Shown here: positions 38,979 to 47,017 of the stretch, in pieces | How positions within the stretch are numbered: position 1 is the first letter of the stretch | Layout: each line of letters opens with the position of its first letter | Source: CAVVSD01 sp963837655 | GTDB lineage: Bacteria > Actinomycetota > Thermoleophilia > Solirubrobacterales > Solirubrobacteraceae | Length of the DNA stretch: 64,000 nucleotides | Assembly (NCBI GenBank): GCA_963837655.1 | Contig: CAWIOK010000001.1 | Location: 124,001-188,000 of the forward strand | Direction of reading: 5' to 3' | Notes under the pieces: generated by a model | The model's database searches: none | Seen by the model: only the letters and a program-made list of their open reading frames with translations | Told to the model about the DNA's origin: nothing | Made by a program: the position numbers and the translations under genes

Positions 38979-40019
38979 GTGTACGAGAAGGACGGGGAGA
39001 AGTACTTCATCGTCGACAGCCACCTGCACTTCTGGGACGCGAGCCCGGAGAACTGGGTCAAGGGCGCCGAGCAGTACGCAAAGGGCTGGATCGAGTGCTT
39101 CCACGCCTACCAGGGCCTGGGACCACCGGACACGCATTGGTCGCTCGAGCACTTCCAGAAGTACTCGGTCGAGGACTTCGAGAAGGACGTCTTCGTGGAC
39201 GGAGGCGTCGACCACGCCGTGTTCCAGTCGACCTACCTCAAGGAGTGGTACACGAAGGGCTTCAACGACATCCAGCAGAACGCGTCGGTGCTGGACCGCT
39301 TCCCCGGCAAGCTCATCGTCAACGGGCGCTGGGATCCGCGTGAGGGCGAGGCCGGCCTGGAGCAGCTGCGCGCCGACGCCGAGAAGTACCACCTGCAGGG
39401 CTGCAAGCTCTACACGGCGGAGTGGTACAAGGGGTCGCGCGGCTGGACGCTGAAGGACCCGGAGGCCGTGCCGTTCCTCGAGCTCTGCATAGAGCTCGGG
39501 ATCAAGAACATCCACGTCCACAAGGGCCCGACGATCTGGCCTCTGGACAAGGACGCGTTCGACGTGAAGGACGTCGACCACGCGGCGACGAGCTTCCCGG
39601 AGCTCAACTTCATCGTCGAGCACGTGGGCCTGCCGCGCATCGAGGACTTCTGCTTCATGGCGACGCAGGAGCCCAACGTCTACGCAGGGCTGTCGGTGGT
39701 CGTCGGCGGCCTCATGCACGCCCGTCCGCGGTTCTTCTCCAAGGTCATGGGCGAGCTGCTGTTCTGGGTCGGCGAGGACAAGATGCTGTTCGGCAGCGAC
39801 TACGCGATCTGGGAGCCGAAGTGGCAGATCGAGGGCCTGCTCGACTGGGACTACCCGGACGAGACGTTCTCGGACTACCCGCGCTGGACGAACGAGGCCA
39901 AGCGCAAGATCCTGGGTCTGAATGCCGCCAAGCTCTACGGCATCGAGGTGCCGGAGGGCATGGAGCTGCCCGGCGCGGGCGCGCAGGACGACGCGCAGCT
40001 GGTGGAGCACTCGGCATGA
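38979..40019 (+). CDS. Amidohydrolase-2 family protein of prm operons
   Basis: A 346-residue metal-dependent hydrolase. The HxH start motif is IVDSHLHFWDASP, and later metal ligands fit VHKGP, VEHVGLPRIED and FGSDYAIWEP. GTG start at 38979 with GGGGAGG 8 nt upstream; it overlaps none but lies 2 nt past prmD. Orthologues sit at this position in mycobacterial and rhodococcal monooxygenase operons, with a role that is not settled. A decarboxylase or hydrolase of the alcohol-derived product is plausible. Confidence 0.85.
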   Translation: MYEKDGEKYFIVDSHLHFWDASPENWVKGAEQYAKGWIECFHAYQGLGPPDTHWSLEHFQKYSVEDFEKDVFVDGGVDHAVFQSTYLKEWYTKGFNDIQQNASVLDRFPGKLIVNGRWDPREGEAGLEQLRADAEKYHLQGCKLYTAEWYKGSRGWTLKDPEAVPFLELCIELGIKNIHVHKGPTIWPLDKDAFDVKDVDHAATSFPELNFIVEHVGLPRIEDFCFMATQEPNVYAGLSVVVGGLMHARPRFFSKVMGELLFWVGEDKMLFGSDYAIWEPKWQIEGLLDWDYPDETFSDYPRWTNEAKRKILGLNAAKLYGIEVPEGMELPGAGAQDDAQLVEHSA

Positions 40020-40714
40020 ACCTGCGGGCGCAGGCGCTCGAGGCGCTGTCCGGCGTGTACGACCCCGAGCTCGACGAACCCATCACGACCCTGGGATTCG
40101 TCGGCTCGTGCGTCGCGTCGGACGCCGGCGACCTCGACGTGCGCCTGCGCCTGCCCACGCCGCAGTGCGCACCCAACTTCGCCTTCCTCATGGCGGCCGA
40201 CGCGCGTGACGCGCTCGCCCGGCTGCCCGAGGTGGGCGACGTCACGGTCGTCCTGGACGACCACTACACGGGCGCGGAGATCAACGCCGCGCTCTCCGGC
40301 GGCGGCACGTTCGCCGACGCGTTCCCGGGCGAGGAGACCGGCGCGCTGGACGAGCTGCGCACGCTCTTCCGGCGCAAGGCGCTGCTCGCCCGCCAGGGAC
40401 GCGTGTGCGACGAGCTGCTGGCGGCGGGACAGGATCCGGCCGGCGTGGTGGCCCTCCACGTCGCCGACCTGCCCGCCGGGGCGGATGCCGAGCGCTGCGT
40501 CGCGCTGCGCGCCGAGCTCGGCATCCCTCACGACCCCGACGCCCCGGCACTCGTGGCCGGCGACGGCTCCGCGCTGCCCGCGGAGGACCTGACGACCTGG
40601 CTGCGCCGCGCGCGGCTCGTCGGCCTGAGCCTGGAGAGCAACGGCGGGCTGTGCCGCTCGCTGCTGCGCGTCCGCCACGGAGTGCCCGACCCGACCGAGG
40701 AGGTGGCGGCATGA
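40016..40714 (+). CDS. MIP18/DUF59 iron-sulfur assembly-like protein, extended
   Basis: A 232-residue protein. The N-terminal 90 residues follow the DUF59/MIP18 pattern (ALSGVYDPELDEPITTLGFV, RLPTPQCAPNF with the conserved Cys, and GDVTVVLD). The C-terminal 130 residues are an extra domain with ALLARQGRVCDELLAAG and GLSLESNGGLCRSLL, including further cysteines. DUF59 proteins help assemble Fe-S clusters. In this operon it may load iron into PrmA or the PrmB cluster, which is inference. Coupled to both neighbours by ATGA. Confidence 0.83.
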   Translation: MNLRAQALEALSGVYDPELDEPITTLGFVGSCVASDAGDLDVRLRLPTPQCAPNFAFLMAADARDALARLPEVGDVTVVLDDHYTGAEINAALSGGGTFADAFPGEETGALDELRTLFRRKALLARQGRVCDELLAAGQDPAGVVALHVADLPAGADAERCVALRAELGIPHDPDAPALVAGDGSALPAEDLTTWLRRARLVGLSLESNGGLCRSLLRVRHGVPDPTEEVAA

Positions 40715-41745
40715 TCGCCGCGCGCTTGCACGCCTACCACGACCAGCTCAAGGTCGAGGAGATCCCCGAGCCGCAGATCACCGGGCCGCATGACGTCATC
40801 GTGCGCATCGGCGGCGCCGGCCTGTGCCGGACCGACCTGCACGTGCAGGAGGGCCAGTGGGCCGAGAAGTCCGGCGTGCAGCTGCCCTACGTCCTCGGAC
40901 ACGAGAACGCGGGTTGGGTGCACGAGATCGGCTCGGCGGTCTCCAACGTCGAGGTCGGCGACACCGTCATCCTGCACCCGCTCGTCACCTGCGGCCTGTG
41001 CCGGGCCTGCCGCGCCGGCGACGACGTGCACTGCACGAACAGCGCGTTCCCGGGCATCTCGACGGACGGGGGGTTCGCCGAGCTGCTGAAGACCACCGCG
41101 CGGTCGGTCTGCAAGCTCGATCCGTCGCTGCACCCGAAGGACATCGCGGCGCTCGCGGACGCCGGGCTCACCGCGTACCACGCGGTCAAGAAGGCCGCGA
41201 GCATCCTCTACCCCGGCTCGCGCGCGGTCGTCATCGGCGCGGGGGGACTGGGGCACATCGGGATCCAGTGCCTGAAGGCGATGACGTCGGCCGAGGTCAT
41301 CGTCGTGGACCCGTCCGAGAAGGCGCGGGCGCTGGCGGGCGAGATCGGCGCCGACACCACCGTCCCGGCGGACGGCAAGCAGGTCGACACGATCCTCGAG
41401 ATGACCGACGGCCTGGGCGCCGAGGCGATCATCGACTTCGTCGGCGAGCACGGCGTGATCCCCGAGGGCGTGGCGATGCTCCGCCAGGCAGGGTCGTACT
41501 TCGTCATCGGCTACGGCGAGAACGTCGACGTCCCGACCATCGACATCATCTCCCGGGAGATCAACTTCATCGGCAACCTCGTGGGGTCCTACAACGACCT
41601 CTCCGAGCTGATGACGCTGACCGCGCAGGGCAAGGTCAGCCTGCACACGAGCGGCTACCCGCTCGACGCCGTCAACGACGCCATGGCGGACCTCGACCAG
41701 GGACGCCTCCAGGGGCGCGGGATCCTGGTCGCCGACGCGGCCTGA
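40711..41745 (+). CDS. Zinc-dependent alcohol dehydrogenase
   Basis: A 344-residue medium-chain dehydrogenase. Catalytic zinc ligands are Cys39 (AGLCRTDLH) and His64/Glu65 (LGHENAGWV); structural zinc is Cys94, Cys97, Cys100 and Cys108. The NAD site is IGAGGLGHIGIQ at about 173-184. It would oxidise the alcohol formed by the monooxygenase, 2-propanol to acetone if propane is the substrate. Coupled by ATGA to the DUF59 gene and followed 16 nt later by the chaperonin. Confidence 0.93.
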   Translation: MIAARLHAYHDQLKVEEIPEPQITGPHDVIVRIGGAGLCRTDLHVQEGQWAEKSGVQLPYVLGHENAGWVHEIGSAVSNVEVGDTVILHPLVTCGLCRACRAGDDVHCTNSAFPGISTDGGFAELLKTTARSVCKLDPSLHPKDIAALADAGLTAYHAVKKAASILYPGSRAVVIGAGGLGHIGIQCLKAMTSAEVIVVDPSEKARALAGEIGADTTVPADGKQVDTILEMTDGLGAEAIIDFVGEHGVIPEGVAMLRQAGSYFVIGYGENVDVPTIDIISREINFIGNLVGSYNDLSELMTLTAQGKVSLHTSGYPLDAVNDAMADLDQGRLQGRGILVADAA

Positions 41746-41761
41746 GAGGAGACACACTCCG

Positions 41762-43411
41762 ATGGGCAAGATCATCCGCTTCAACGACGACGCTCGACGC
41801 CGCCTGCAGGCGGGCGTCGACGAGTTGGCCGACACGGTCAAGGTCACGCTCGGGCCGAAGGGCCGCAACGTCGTCCTCGAGCGTCTGACGGGCGCCCCGA
41901 CGATCACGAACGACGGCGTCTCGATCGCCCGCGAGATCGAGCTCGCCGACCAGTTCGCGAACATGGGCGCGCAGCTCGTGCGCGAGGTCGCGTCGAAGAC
42001 CTCCGACCTCACCGGCGACGGGACCACGACCGCGACGCTGCTCGCCCAGTCGCTCCTGCGCGAGGGGATGCGCGTGCTCGCCGACGGTGTCAACCCGATG
42101 CTGCTGCGCCGCGGCATCGAGGACGCCGTCGAGATCGTCGTCGCCGAGCTGCTGCGCAGCGCGCGCTCCGTCGACGACCCGGACGGCCTGACGCACATCG
42201 CGACCATCGCCGCGAAGGAGGACGAGCGGATCGGCCGGGCCGTCGCTGAGGCGCTGCATCGCGTCGGCGACGACGGCGTCGTGAGCGTCGAGGAGGACGA
42301 CCTCCCCGGCGTCGGCGTCGACTTCGTCGAGGGCATGCACGTCGAGAACGGGCACATGTCGCCCTACCTCATCCGGGACCGCATGCGGATGGAGACGGTG
42401 CTCGACAACCCCTACGTCCTCATGACGACGCAGCCGATCTCGACCGTCCAGGAGCTCATGGGAGCGATCGGGCAGGTCATGCGCCGGCCCGAGCCGCTGA
42501 TCATCCTGGCCGAGAAGGTCGACGGCGCGGCGCTCGGGATGCTCGTCCAGAACAACCGGCACGGGACGATGGACGCGACCGCGATCCGCGCCCCCGGGTT
42601 CGGGCACCGCCGGATCGCGTACCTCGAGGACCTCGCCGCGTTCACCGGCGGGAGCGTCATCACGCCGGAGGCGGGGCTCAGCCTCGAGCAGGTCGAGCCG
42701 CACCACCTGGGCCGCGCCCGCCGTGTGATCGTCACGGAGGACTCCACGACGTTCATCGAGGGCGCCGGCAGCCAGGACGAGGTCGCCGGCCGCCTCAACG
42801 AGATCACCGTCGAGCTCGAGCGGGCGACCCACGAGGGCGACATCGACTCGCTGCGCGAGCGCCGTGCCCGGCTCTCCAGCCGACTCGCGGTCCTGCGGGT
42901 CGGCGGCGCGACCGACGTCGAGGCCAAGGAGCGGCTGCGCCGGACCGAGGGCTCGCTGGCCGCGACCCGGGCGGCGATGGCCGAGGGCTTCGTGCCCGGC
43001 GGCGGGACCGCGCTGCTGCGCGCAGAGACGGCGCTGGACGAGGTGGACCTCGAGGGCGACCGCGCCGCAGGCGTGGACGTCGTCCGCGCTGTGCTCAGCG
43101 ATCCCCTGTACTGGATCGCCTCCAACGCGGGCCACGACGGCCACGCGGTCGTCGACCAGGTCCGGGCGATGCCCGAGAGCCATGGCCTCAACGCCCTGAC
43201 CGGGGAGTTCGAGGACCTCGCCGAGTCAGGCGTGATCGACCCGGTCCGCGTGACGCGACTGAGCCTGCAGCACGCCGCATCGGTCGCGGCGCTCATGCTG
43301 ACCACCGAGGCGCTGGTGGCCGAGGAGATGCTCGCCCAGCCCGGCGCGATCATCGCCCCCGGCTACGGCGATCTGGCGGAGGGCCTCGCGCGGCCGTCCT
43401 CGCCCGTGTGA
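41762..43411 (+). CDS. prmG: GroEL-type chaperonin paralogue of the prm operon
   Basis: A 549-residue GroEL subunit. ATP-site motifs TVKVTLGPKGRNVVLE, TNDGVSIAREIE and DLTGDGTTTATLLAQ are intact. The apical and late equatorial motifs VEGMHVENGHMSPY, GAPG-like IRAPGFGHRR, and PGGGTALLRAE are divergent from housekeeping GroEL1/2, and there is no Gly-Met tail. In Mycobacterium the corresponding MimG chaperonin is needed for productive folding of the hydroxylase. No groES accompanies it. Last gene of the operon, tail-to-tail with the next. Confidence 0.94.
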   Translation: MGKIIRFNDDARRRLQAGVDELADTVKVTLGPKGRNVVLERLTGAPTITNDGVSIAREIELADQFANMGAQLVREVASKTSDLTGDGTTTATLLAQSLLREGMRVLADGVNPMLLRRGIEDAVEIVVAELLRSARSVDDPDGLTHIATIAAKEDERIGRAVAEALHRVGDDGVVSVEEDDLPGVGVDFVEGMHVENGHMSPYLIRDRMRMETVLDNPYVLMTTQPISTVQELMGAIGQVMRRPEPLIILAEKVDGAALGMLVQNNRHGTMDATAIRAPGFGHRRIAYLEDLAAFTGGSVITPEAGLSLEQVEPHHLGRARRVIVTEDSTTFIEGAGSQDEVAGRLNEITVELERATHEGDIDSLRERRARLSSRLAVLRVGGATDVEAKERLRRTEGSLAATRAAMAEGFVPGGGTALLRAETALDEVDLEGDRAAGVDVVRAVLSDPLYWIASNAGHDGHAVVDQVRAMPESHGLNALTGEFEDLAESGVIDPVRVTRLSLQHAASVAALMLTTEALVAEEMLAQPGAIIAPGYGDLAEGLARPSSPV

Positions 43412-43427
43412 GCGGCGTGCTCCAGTG

Positions 43428-43928
43428 CTAGTGGAGGACGGCCTTGAGGCCGATGAGCGCCGCTGCGATGAGCCCGACCGCGACCGCCTGCATGAGCGCC
43501 CGTAGGTTGCCTGCGCCGGCCAACCGGCCGGCGCAGTAGCCGTAGAACGCGATCAGCCCGAGGCCGCTCCACTTCGCGAAGTTGAACGCCGTGTCCTCGT
43601 CCATGACGCCGAGCAGGTCGAGCACGAAGAAGACGACCGGGAACGCCACCCCGAACGTGACGGCGGCGGCGTCGTCGAGCATGTGCACGATCTCGCGGCC
43701 CGTGACGTGGCGGCGCTGGCTGGTCTCGGTGCCCAGGACGTCGCTGTAGATCTCGGCGAGGCCGACGGCGATGGCCGTTCCGACGACGAGGGCGATGACC
43801 GGGCCGGCGCCGGGCGGGTGCTGCTGCAGGGCCACGATGAGGGCCAGTCCGATGATCGCGCCGTAGGTGACCCGGCCAACGTGTGAGGACGCCAGATGGG
43901 TGGTCAGCGCCAGCCGCAACCGCTGCAT
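43428..43928 (-). CDS. Five-helix integral membrane protein
   Basis: A 166-residue protein starting MQRLRLALTTHLASSH at ATG 43928, with about five predicted helices and a polar segment ETSQRRHVTGREIVHMLDD between helices 2 and 3. Two acidic residues lie within helix 2 (GLAEIYSDVLG). No assigned family or catalytic motif was recognised. The topology and acidic residues recall VIT-like metal transporters, but the similarity is weak. Separated by 16 bp from the chaperonin stop and 22 bp upstream of the acyltransferase stop. Confidence 0.7.
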   Translation of the reverse strand: MQRLRLALTTHLASSHVGRVTYGAIIGLALIVALQQHPPGAGPVIALVVGTAIAVGLAEIYSDVLGTETSQRRHVTGREIVHMLDDAAAVTFGVAFPVVFFVLDLLGVMDEDTAFNFAKWSGLGLIAFYGYCAGRLAGAGNLRALMQAVAVGLIAAALIGLKAVLH

Positions 43929-43950
43929 CGCTGGGGGATGATCGCAGCCC

Positions 43951-45096
43951 CTAGGAGCGGACGGATGCGGGGGTGCCGCCTTGTGGCTGCGCGGGCACGC
44001 GAGCACGCCCGCCGGTGCGCCGCGCGCTCCAGCGCAGCGCCGGACGCTCGACGAGGAGCCAGCTCGCGATCGCCAGGCCGACCGCCGGGACGAGGACGCG
44101 AGGCAGAGCGGACCAGAACGTCTCCGGCATCAGACCGTGGACCTGCAGGGCGTAGAGCACCGGCATGTGCCAGAGGTAGACGCCGAGCGAGATCACCCCG
44201 AGCGCGCGCAGCGGCGGTAGGCCGAGGATGCGCGCGGGGCGCATCGCGACGGCCGTCACGATCGCCGCGAAGCCGAGCGATCCTGGGAGATCGCCGACGA
44301 TGACCCCCGTCGCGCCCGTGTCCCCGCCGCTGTGCCAGTAGGCGTTGACCAGGATGATCGCCCCGCCCGCGAGCAGGAGGGCGAGGGCCTGCCCGGGCCC
44401 CATGGTGCGGCCGTGGGCGAGGATCGCCGCGCCGATCCCGCATGCGAAGGCGGCCAGGTACGTCGGCAGCGTCCAGGTGACCTCGGGACCCCAGCCGGCG
44501 GAGTAGCTCAGCGCGACCCAGGCGACGCTCGTGCCGATGAGCGCGCCGCACAGCGCCAGTGGCCCGCTGAGCGACCACCGGCGCGCGAGCCGCGTGATCG
44601 CCCAGCCGATGAGCGGCAGGACGAGGTAGAAGCTCGCCTCGACGTGCAGCGTCCACATCGGCGGGTCGAGCATGTTGCGCGTCGCCGCATCGAGGTTCGG
44701 GATGAACAGCAGGAAGAGCGGCAGCTCCCTCAGATCGATGTCGCGCGGGTGCCCCGTGCCGTGCAGCAGGAGGATCGCGCCGACGAGCGCGACGAGGTAC
44801 CCCGGCACGATCCGGGTGGCGCGGCGGACCGCGAAGCGCCCGAGGTGCGGCGACGGCCGGTCCCCGCGGGACGCGGCGACCCACGGCGCCGCCAGCAGGA
44901 ACGCGGACAGGACGAAGAACAGCTGCACACCGATGCGGAACTCGCCGATGACGCGATCGACGAGGACGTTGTGCGTCGGGTCGTTCGCCTGCGTGTACAT
45001 CCAGACGTGCAGGACCAGGATGGCCAGGGCGGCAAGGCCGCGCAGACCGTCCAGTCCGTGTGCTCGGGACTCGCTCACCCGGCGGGTCGTGCCCAC
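43951..45096 (-). CDS. Acyltransferase-3 (OafA/YrhL) membrane protein
   Basis: A 381-residue integral membrane protein with about ten predicted helices. The family start is HGLDGLRGLAALAILVLHVW, and the loop after helix 2 (RIGVQLFFVLSAFLLAAPWV) is typical. Conserved RRATRIVPGYL and WTLHVEASFYLVLPLIGW follow. Such proteins acetylate or otherwise acylate cell-surface carbohydrates. The C-terminal tail is short and basic, without an SGNH domain. No glycan cluster is nearby, so the acceptor cannot be named. Confidence 0.88.
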   Translation of the reverse strand: MGTTRRVSESRAHGLDGLRGLAALAILVLHVWMYTQANDPTHNVLVDRVIGEFRIGVQLFFVLSAFLLAAPWVAASRGDRPSPHLGRFAVRRATRIVPGYLVALVGAILLLHGTGHPRDIDLRELPLFLLFIPNLDAATRNMLDPPMWTLHVEASFYLVLPLIGWAITRLARRWSLSGPLALCGALIGTSVAWVALSYSAGWGPEVTWTLPTYLAAFACGIGAAILAHGRTMGPGQALALLLAGGAIILVNAYWHSGGDTGATGVIVGDLPGSLGFAAIVTAVAMRPARILGLPPLRALGVISLGVYLWHMPVLYALQVHGLMPETFWSALPRVLVPAVGLAIASWLLVERPALRWSARRTGGRARVPAQPQGGTPASVRS

Positions 45097-45112
45097 AACG
45101 CCGGCGCGCCAA

Positions 45113-46930
45113 TCAGCGTGTGACGGCCGTCACCTCAGCGTCCTGCAGCGCGAACGCGCAGAGGATCAGGGCGATGTGCGTGTAGGCCTGCGGGTAGTTG
45201 CCGAGCTGCTCGCCGTCGGGCGTGAGCTCCTCGGCCAGCAGGCCCAGGTCGTTCGCGCAGCCGACCACGCGGTCGAAGAGCTCCCGCGCGGCGGCGAGAT
45301 CCCCGATCTGCAGGAGCGCGGTGCACAGCCACAGCGTGCAGATCGCGAACGTGCCCTCATCCTCGCCGGCAAAGCCGTCGTCGGTGTCCCCCACGTCGTA
45401 GCGGTCGACGAGCCCACCGCGCATCAGGTGCTCCTGCGTCGCGCGGACCGTGCCCACGAACCGGGCGTCGTCGGGCGAGATGAACCCGACCGTCGCGAGC
45501 ATGAGGTTCGAGGCGTCCAGCGTGCCCGAGCCGTAGGACTGCGTGAACGAGCCCAGCTCGGTGTCGAACCCGCGGTCCAGGACCTGGGCGCGCAGCTCGT
45601 CACGCTCGGCGCGCCAGAGCGAGAGGTTCGGGTCGTCGTAGCCGTCGAGCTCGGCCAGGGCGATCGCGCGATCCAGCGCGACCCAGCACATGACCTTGCT
45701 GAGCACGAAGTGCGCCGGCTCGCCGCGGACCTCCCAGATCCCCTCGTCGGGCTCGCGCCACTCGCGCAGGGTGCGGTTGGCGAGGGCGCGCATGAGGCGC
45801 CAGCGGTGCGGGTTCATCGGCTCATCGGAGCGCAGGCGCATCATCCACAGCGCGTCGGCGACCTCGCCGTACGTGTCGATCTGGCGCTGCGTCGCGGCGC
45901 CGTTGCCGGTGCGGACCGGCGAGGACGCGCGGTATCCCTCGAGGTGGGAGAGCTCGACCTCGGGAAGATCGGGCTCGCCGCCGACGCCGTACATGATCTG
46001 CAGGTCCTCCACACCCGACGCGAGGGAGATCATCTTCAGCCAGTCCAGCCAGGACTGGGCCTCGTCGACCTTCCCGACCTTGCCGAGCGCGCTGAGCGTC
46101 AGCGTCGCGTCGCGCAGCCAGGAGTAGCGGTAGTCCCAGTTGCGGGTGCCGCCGACGCACTCCGGGAGCGAGGTGGTCGCGGCCGCGATGATCGCGCCCG
46201 ACGGCTGGTACTGCAGGCCCTTCAGAGTCAGCGCGGAGCGCTCGACGATGTCCGCCCGCGTCGGAGGCAGATGCAGTCCGGCGCACCACTCGCGCCAGTG
46301 GGCGACGGTGCGGTCCAGCGAGTTGGTGAGGTCGGACGGGCCGGGGCGATTGAGCGTGAGCGAGAAGCCGTGGACCTCGCCGGCTGCGATCGTGCGGCGC
46401 TCGCAGGTGCCCTGGACGCCGTCGGCGACGAGCGTGTCGCCGTCGGGCAGATCGCAGACGAGCCAGCCGAGGCGCCGCTCCCAGGCCACCGGCCCGTGCT
46501 CGCCGTAGTTCGGGCGCGGGTCGCAGACGATCTCGACCTCGACCGTGCCGGTCACACCCTCCAGGCGGCGGCAGATCGCCTGGCGGGCGCCGACGTGCAG
46601 CCAGTCGCTGAGGCGCACCGTGCCCGCGGCTGTGGTGAAGGTCGTCTCCACGACGTTGGTCTGCGGCAGGTAGCGGCGCTCGACGGCCACGTCGCCCACC
46701 GGTCGGATCCGCCAGGTGCCGCCGCGCTGGGAGTCCAGCAGCGCAGCGAAGATCGCGGGGCTGTCGAAGCGCGGCCAGCACAGCCAGTCGATCGAGCCGT
46801 CGGTCGAGACCAGGGCCGACGAACGGCAGTCGGAGAGGAAGGCGTAGTCGCTGATCGGGGCGTAGCCGGCGGCGTCGCGCGTGGCACCCAGATCGCCGGG
46901 AATCGTGGTCGTGAGAGTCGGGCGGAGCAC
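45113..46930 (-). CDS. GH15 glucoamylase/trehalase-like protein
   Basis: A 605-residue GH15 protein: an N-terminal beta-sandwich (ISDYAFLSDCRSSALVS, DGSIDWLCWPRFDSPAIFA) and a C-terminal (alpha/alpha)6 barrel with GGTRNWDYRYSWLRDA, where the Trp-Arg-Asp context holds the catalytic acid, and EDEGTFAICTLW for the catalytic base region. Actinobacterial members include trehalases and glucan 1,4-alpha-glucosidases; the mycobacterial trehalase type fits the N-terminus well. GTG start at 46930, inside a short inverted repeat, divergent from the amidase gene. Confidence 0.9.
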   Translation of the reverse strand: MLRPTLTTTIPGDLGATRDAAGYAPISDYAFLSDCRSSALVSTDGSIDWLCWPRFDSPAIFAALLDSQRGGTWRIRPVGDVAVERRYLPQTNVVETTFTTAAGTVRLSDWLHVGARQAICRRLEGVTGTVEVEIVCDPRPNYGEHGPVAWERRLGWLVCDLPDGDTLVADGVQGTCERRTIAAGEVHGFSLTLNRPGPSDLTNSLDRTVAHWREWCAGLHLPPTRADIVERSALTLKGLQYQPSGAIIAAATTSLPECVGGTRNWDYRYSWLRDATLTLSALGKVGKVDEAQSWLDWLKMISLASGVEDLQIMYGVGGEPDLPEVELSHLEGYRASSPVRTGNGAATQRQIDTYGEVADALWMMRLRSDEPMNPHRWRLMRALANRTLREWREPDEGIWEVRGEPAHFVLSKVMCWVALDRAIALAELDGYDDPNLSLWRAERDELRAQVLDRGFDTELGSFTQSYGSGTLDASNLMLATVGFISPDDARFVGTVRATQEHLMRGGLVDRYDVGDTDDGFAGEDEGTFAICTLWLCTALLQIGDLAAARELFDRVVGCANDLGLLAEELTPDGEQLGNYPQAYTHIALILCAFALQDAEVTAVTR

Positions 46931-46970
46931 CCACCGGATGCTCCGCTCAGGGAACCTGATTCACATGAGC

Positions 46971-46999
46971 AGTTCTCGCCACACAGGGTTGCGAGAACT
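46971..46999. promoter_or_regulatory. Inverted repeat between GH15 and amidase genes
   Basis: AGTTCTCGC (46971-46979) and GCGAGAACT (46991-46999) are perfect 9-bp arms with an 11-nt spacer in the 87-bp divergent gap. A possible shared operator. A second, weaker repeat (GGAGCA/TGCTCC, 46924-46944) covers the GH15 start. Confidence 0.45.
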
Positions 47000-47017
47000 C
47001 GCATAGGGTCCCGGCGC

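Noticed and set aside
41762..43411. Chaperonin as the housekeeping GroEL
   Set aside because: It is the last gene of the prm operon, has no groES partner, lacks a Gly-Met tail and has divergent apical motifs.
44672..47017. Very long plus-strand frame (over 780 codons) running into the amidase gene
   Set aside because: It lies opposite the acyltransferase and GH15 genes, has Arg/Ala-rich random composition, and only the part from 47018 shows amidase homology.
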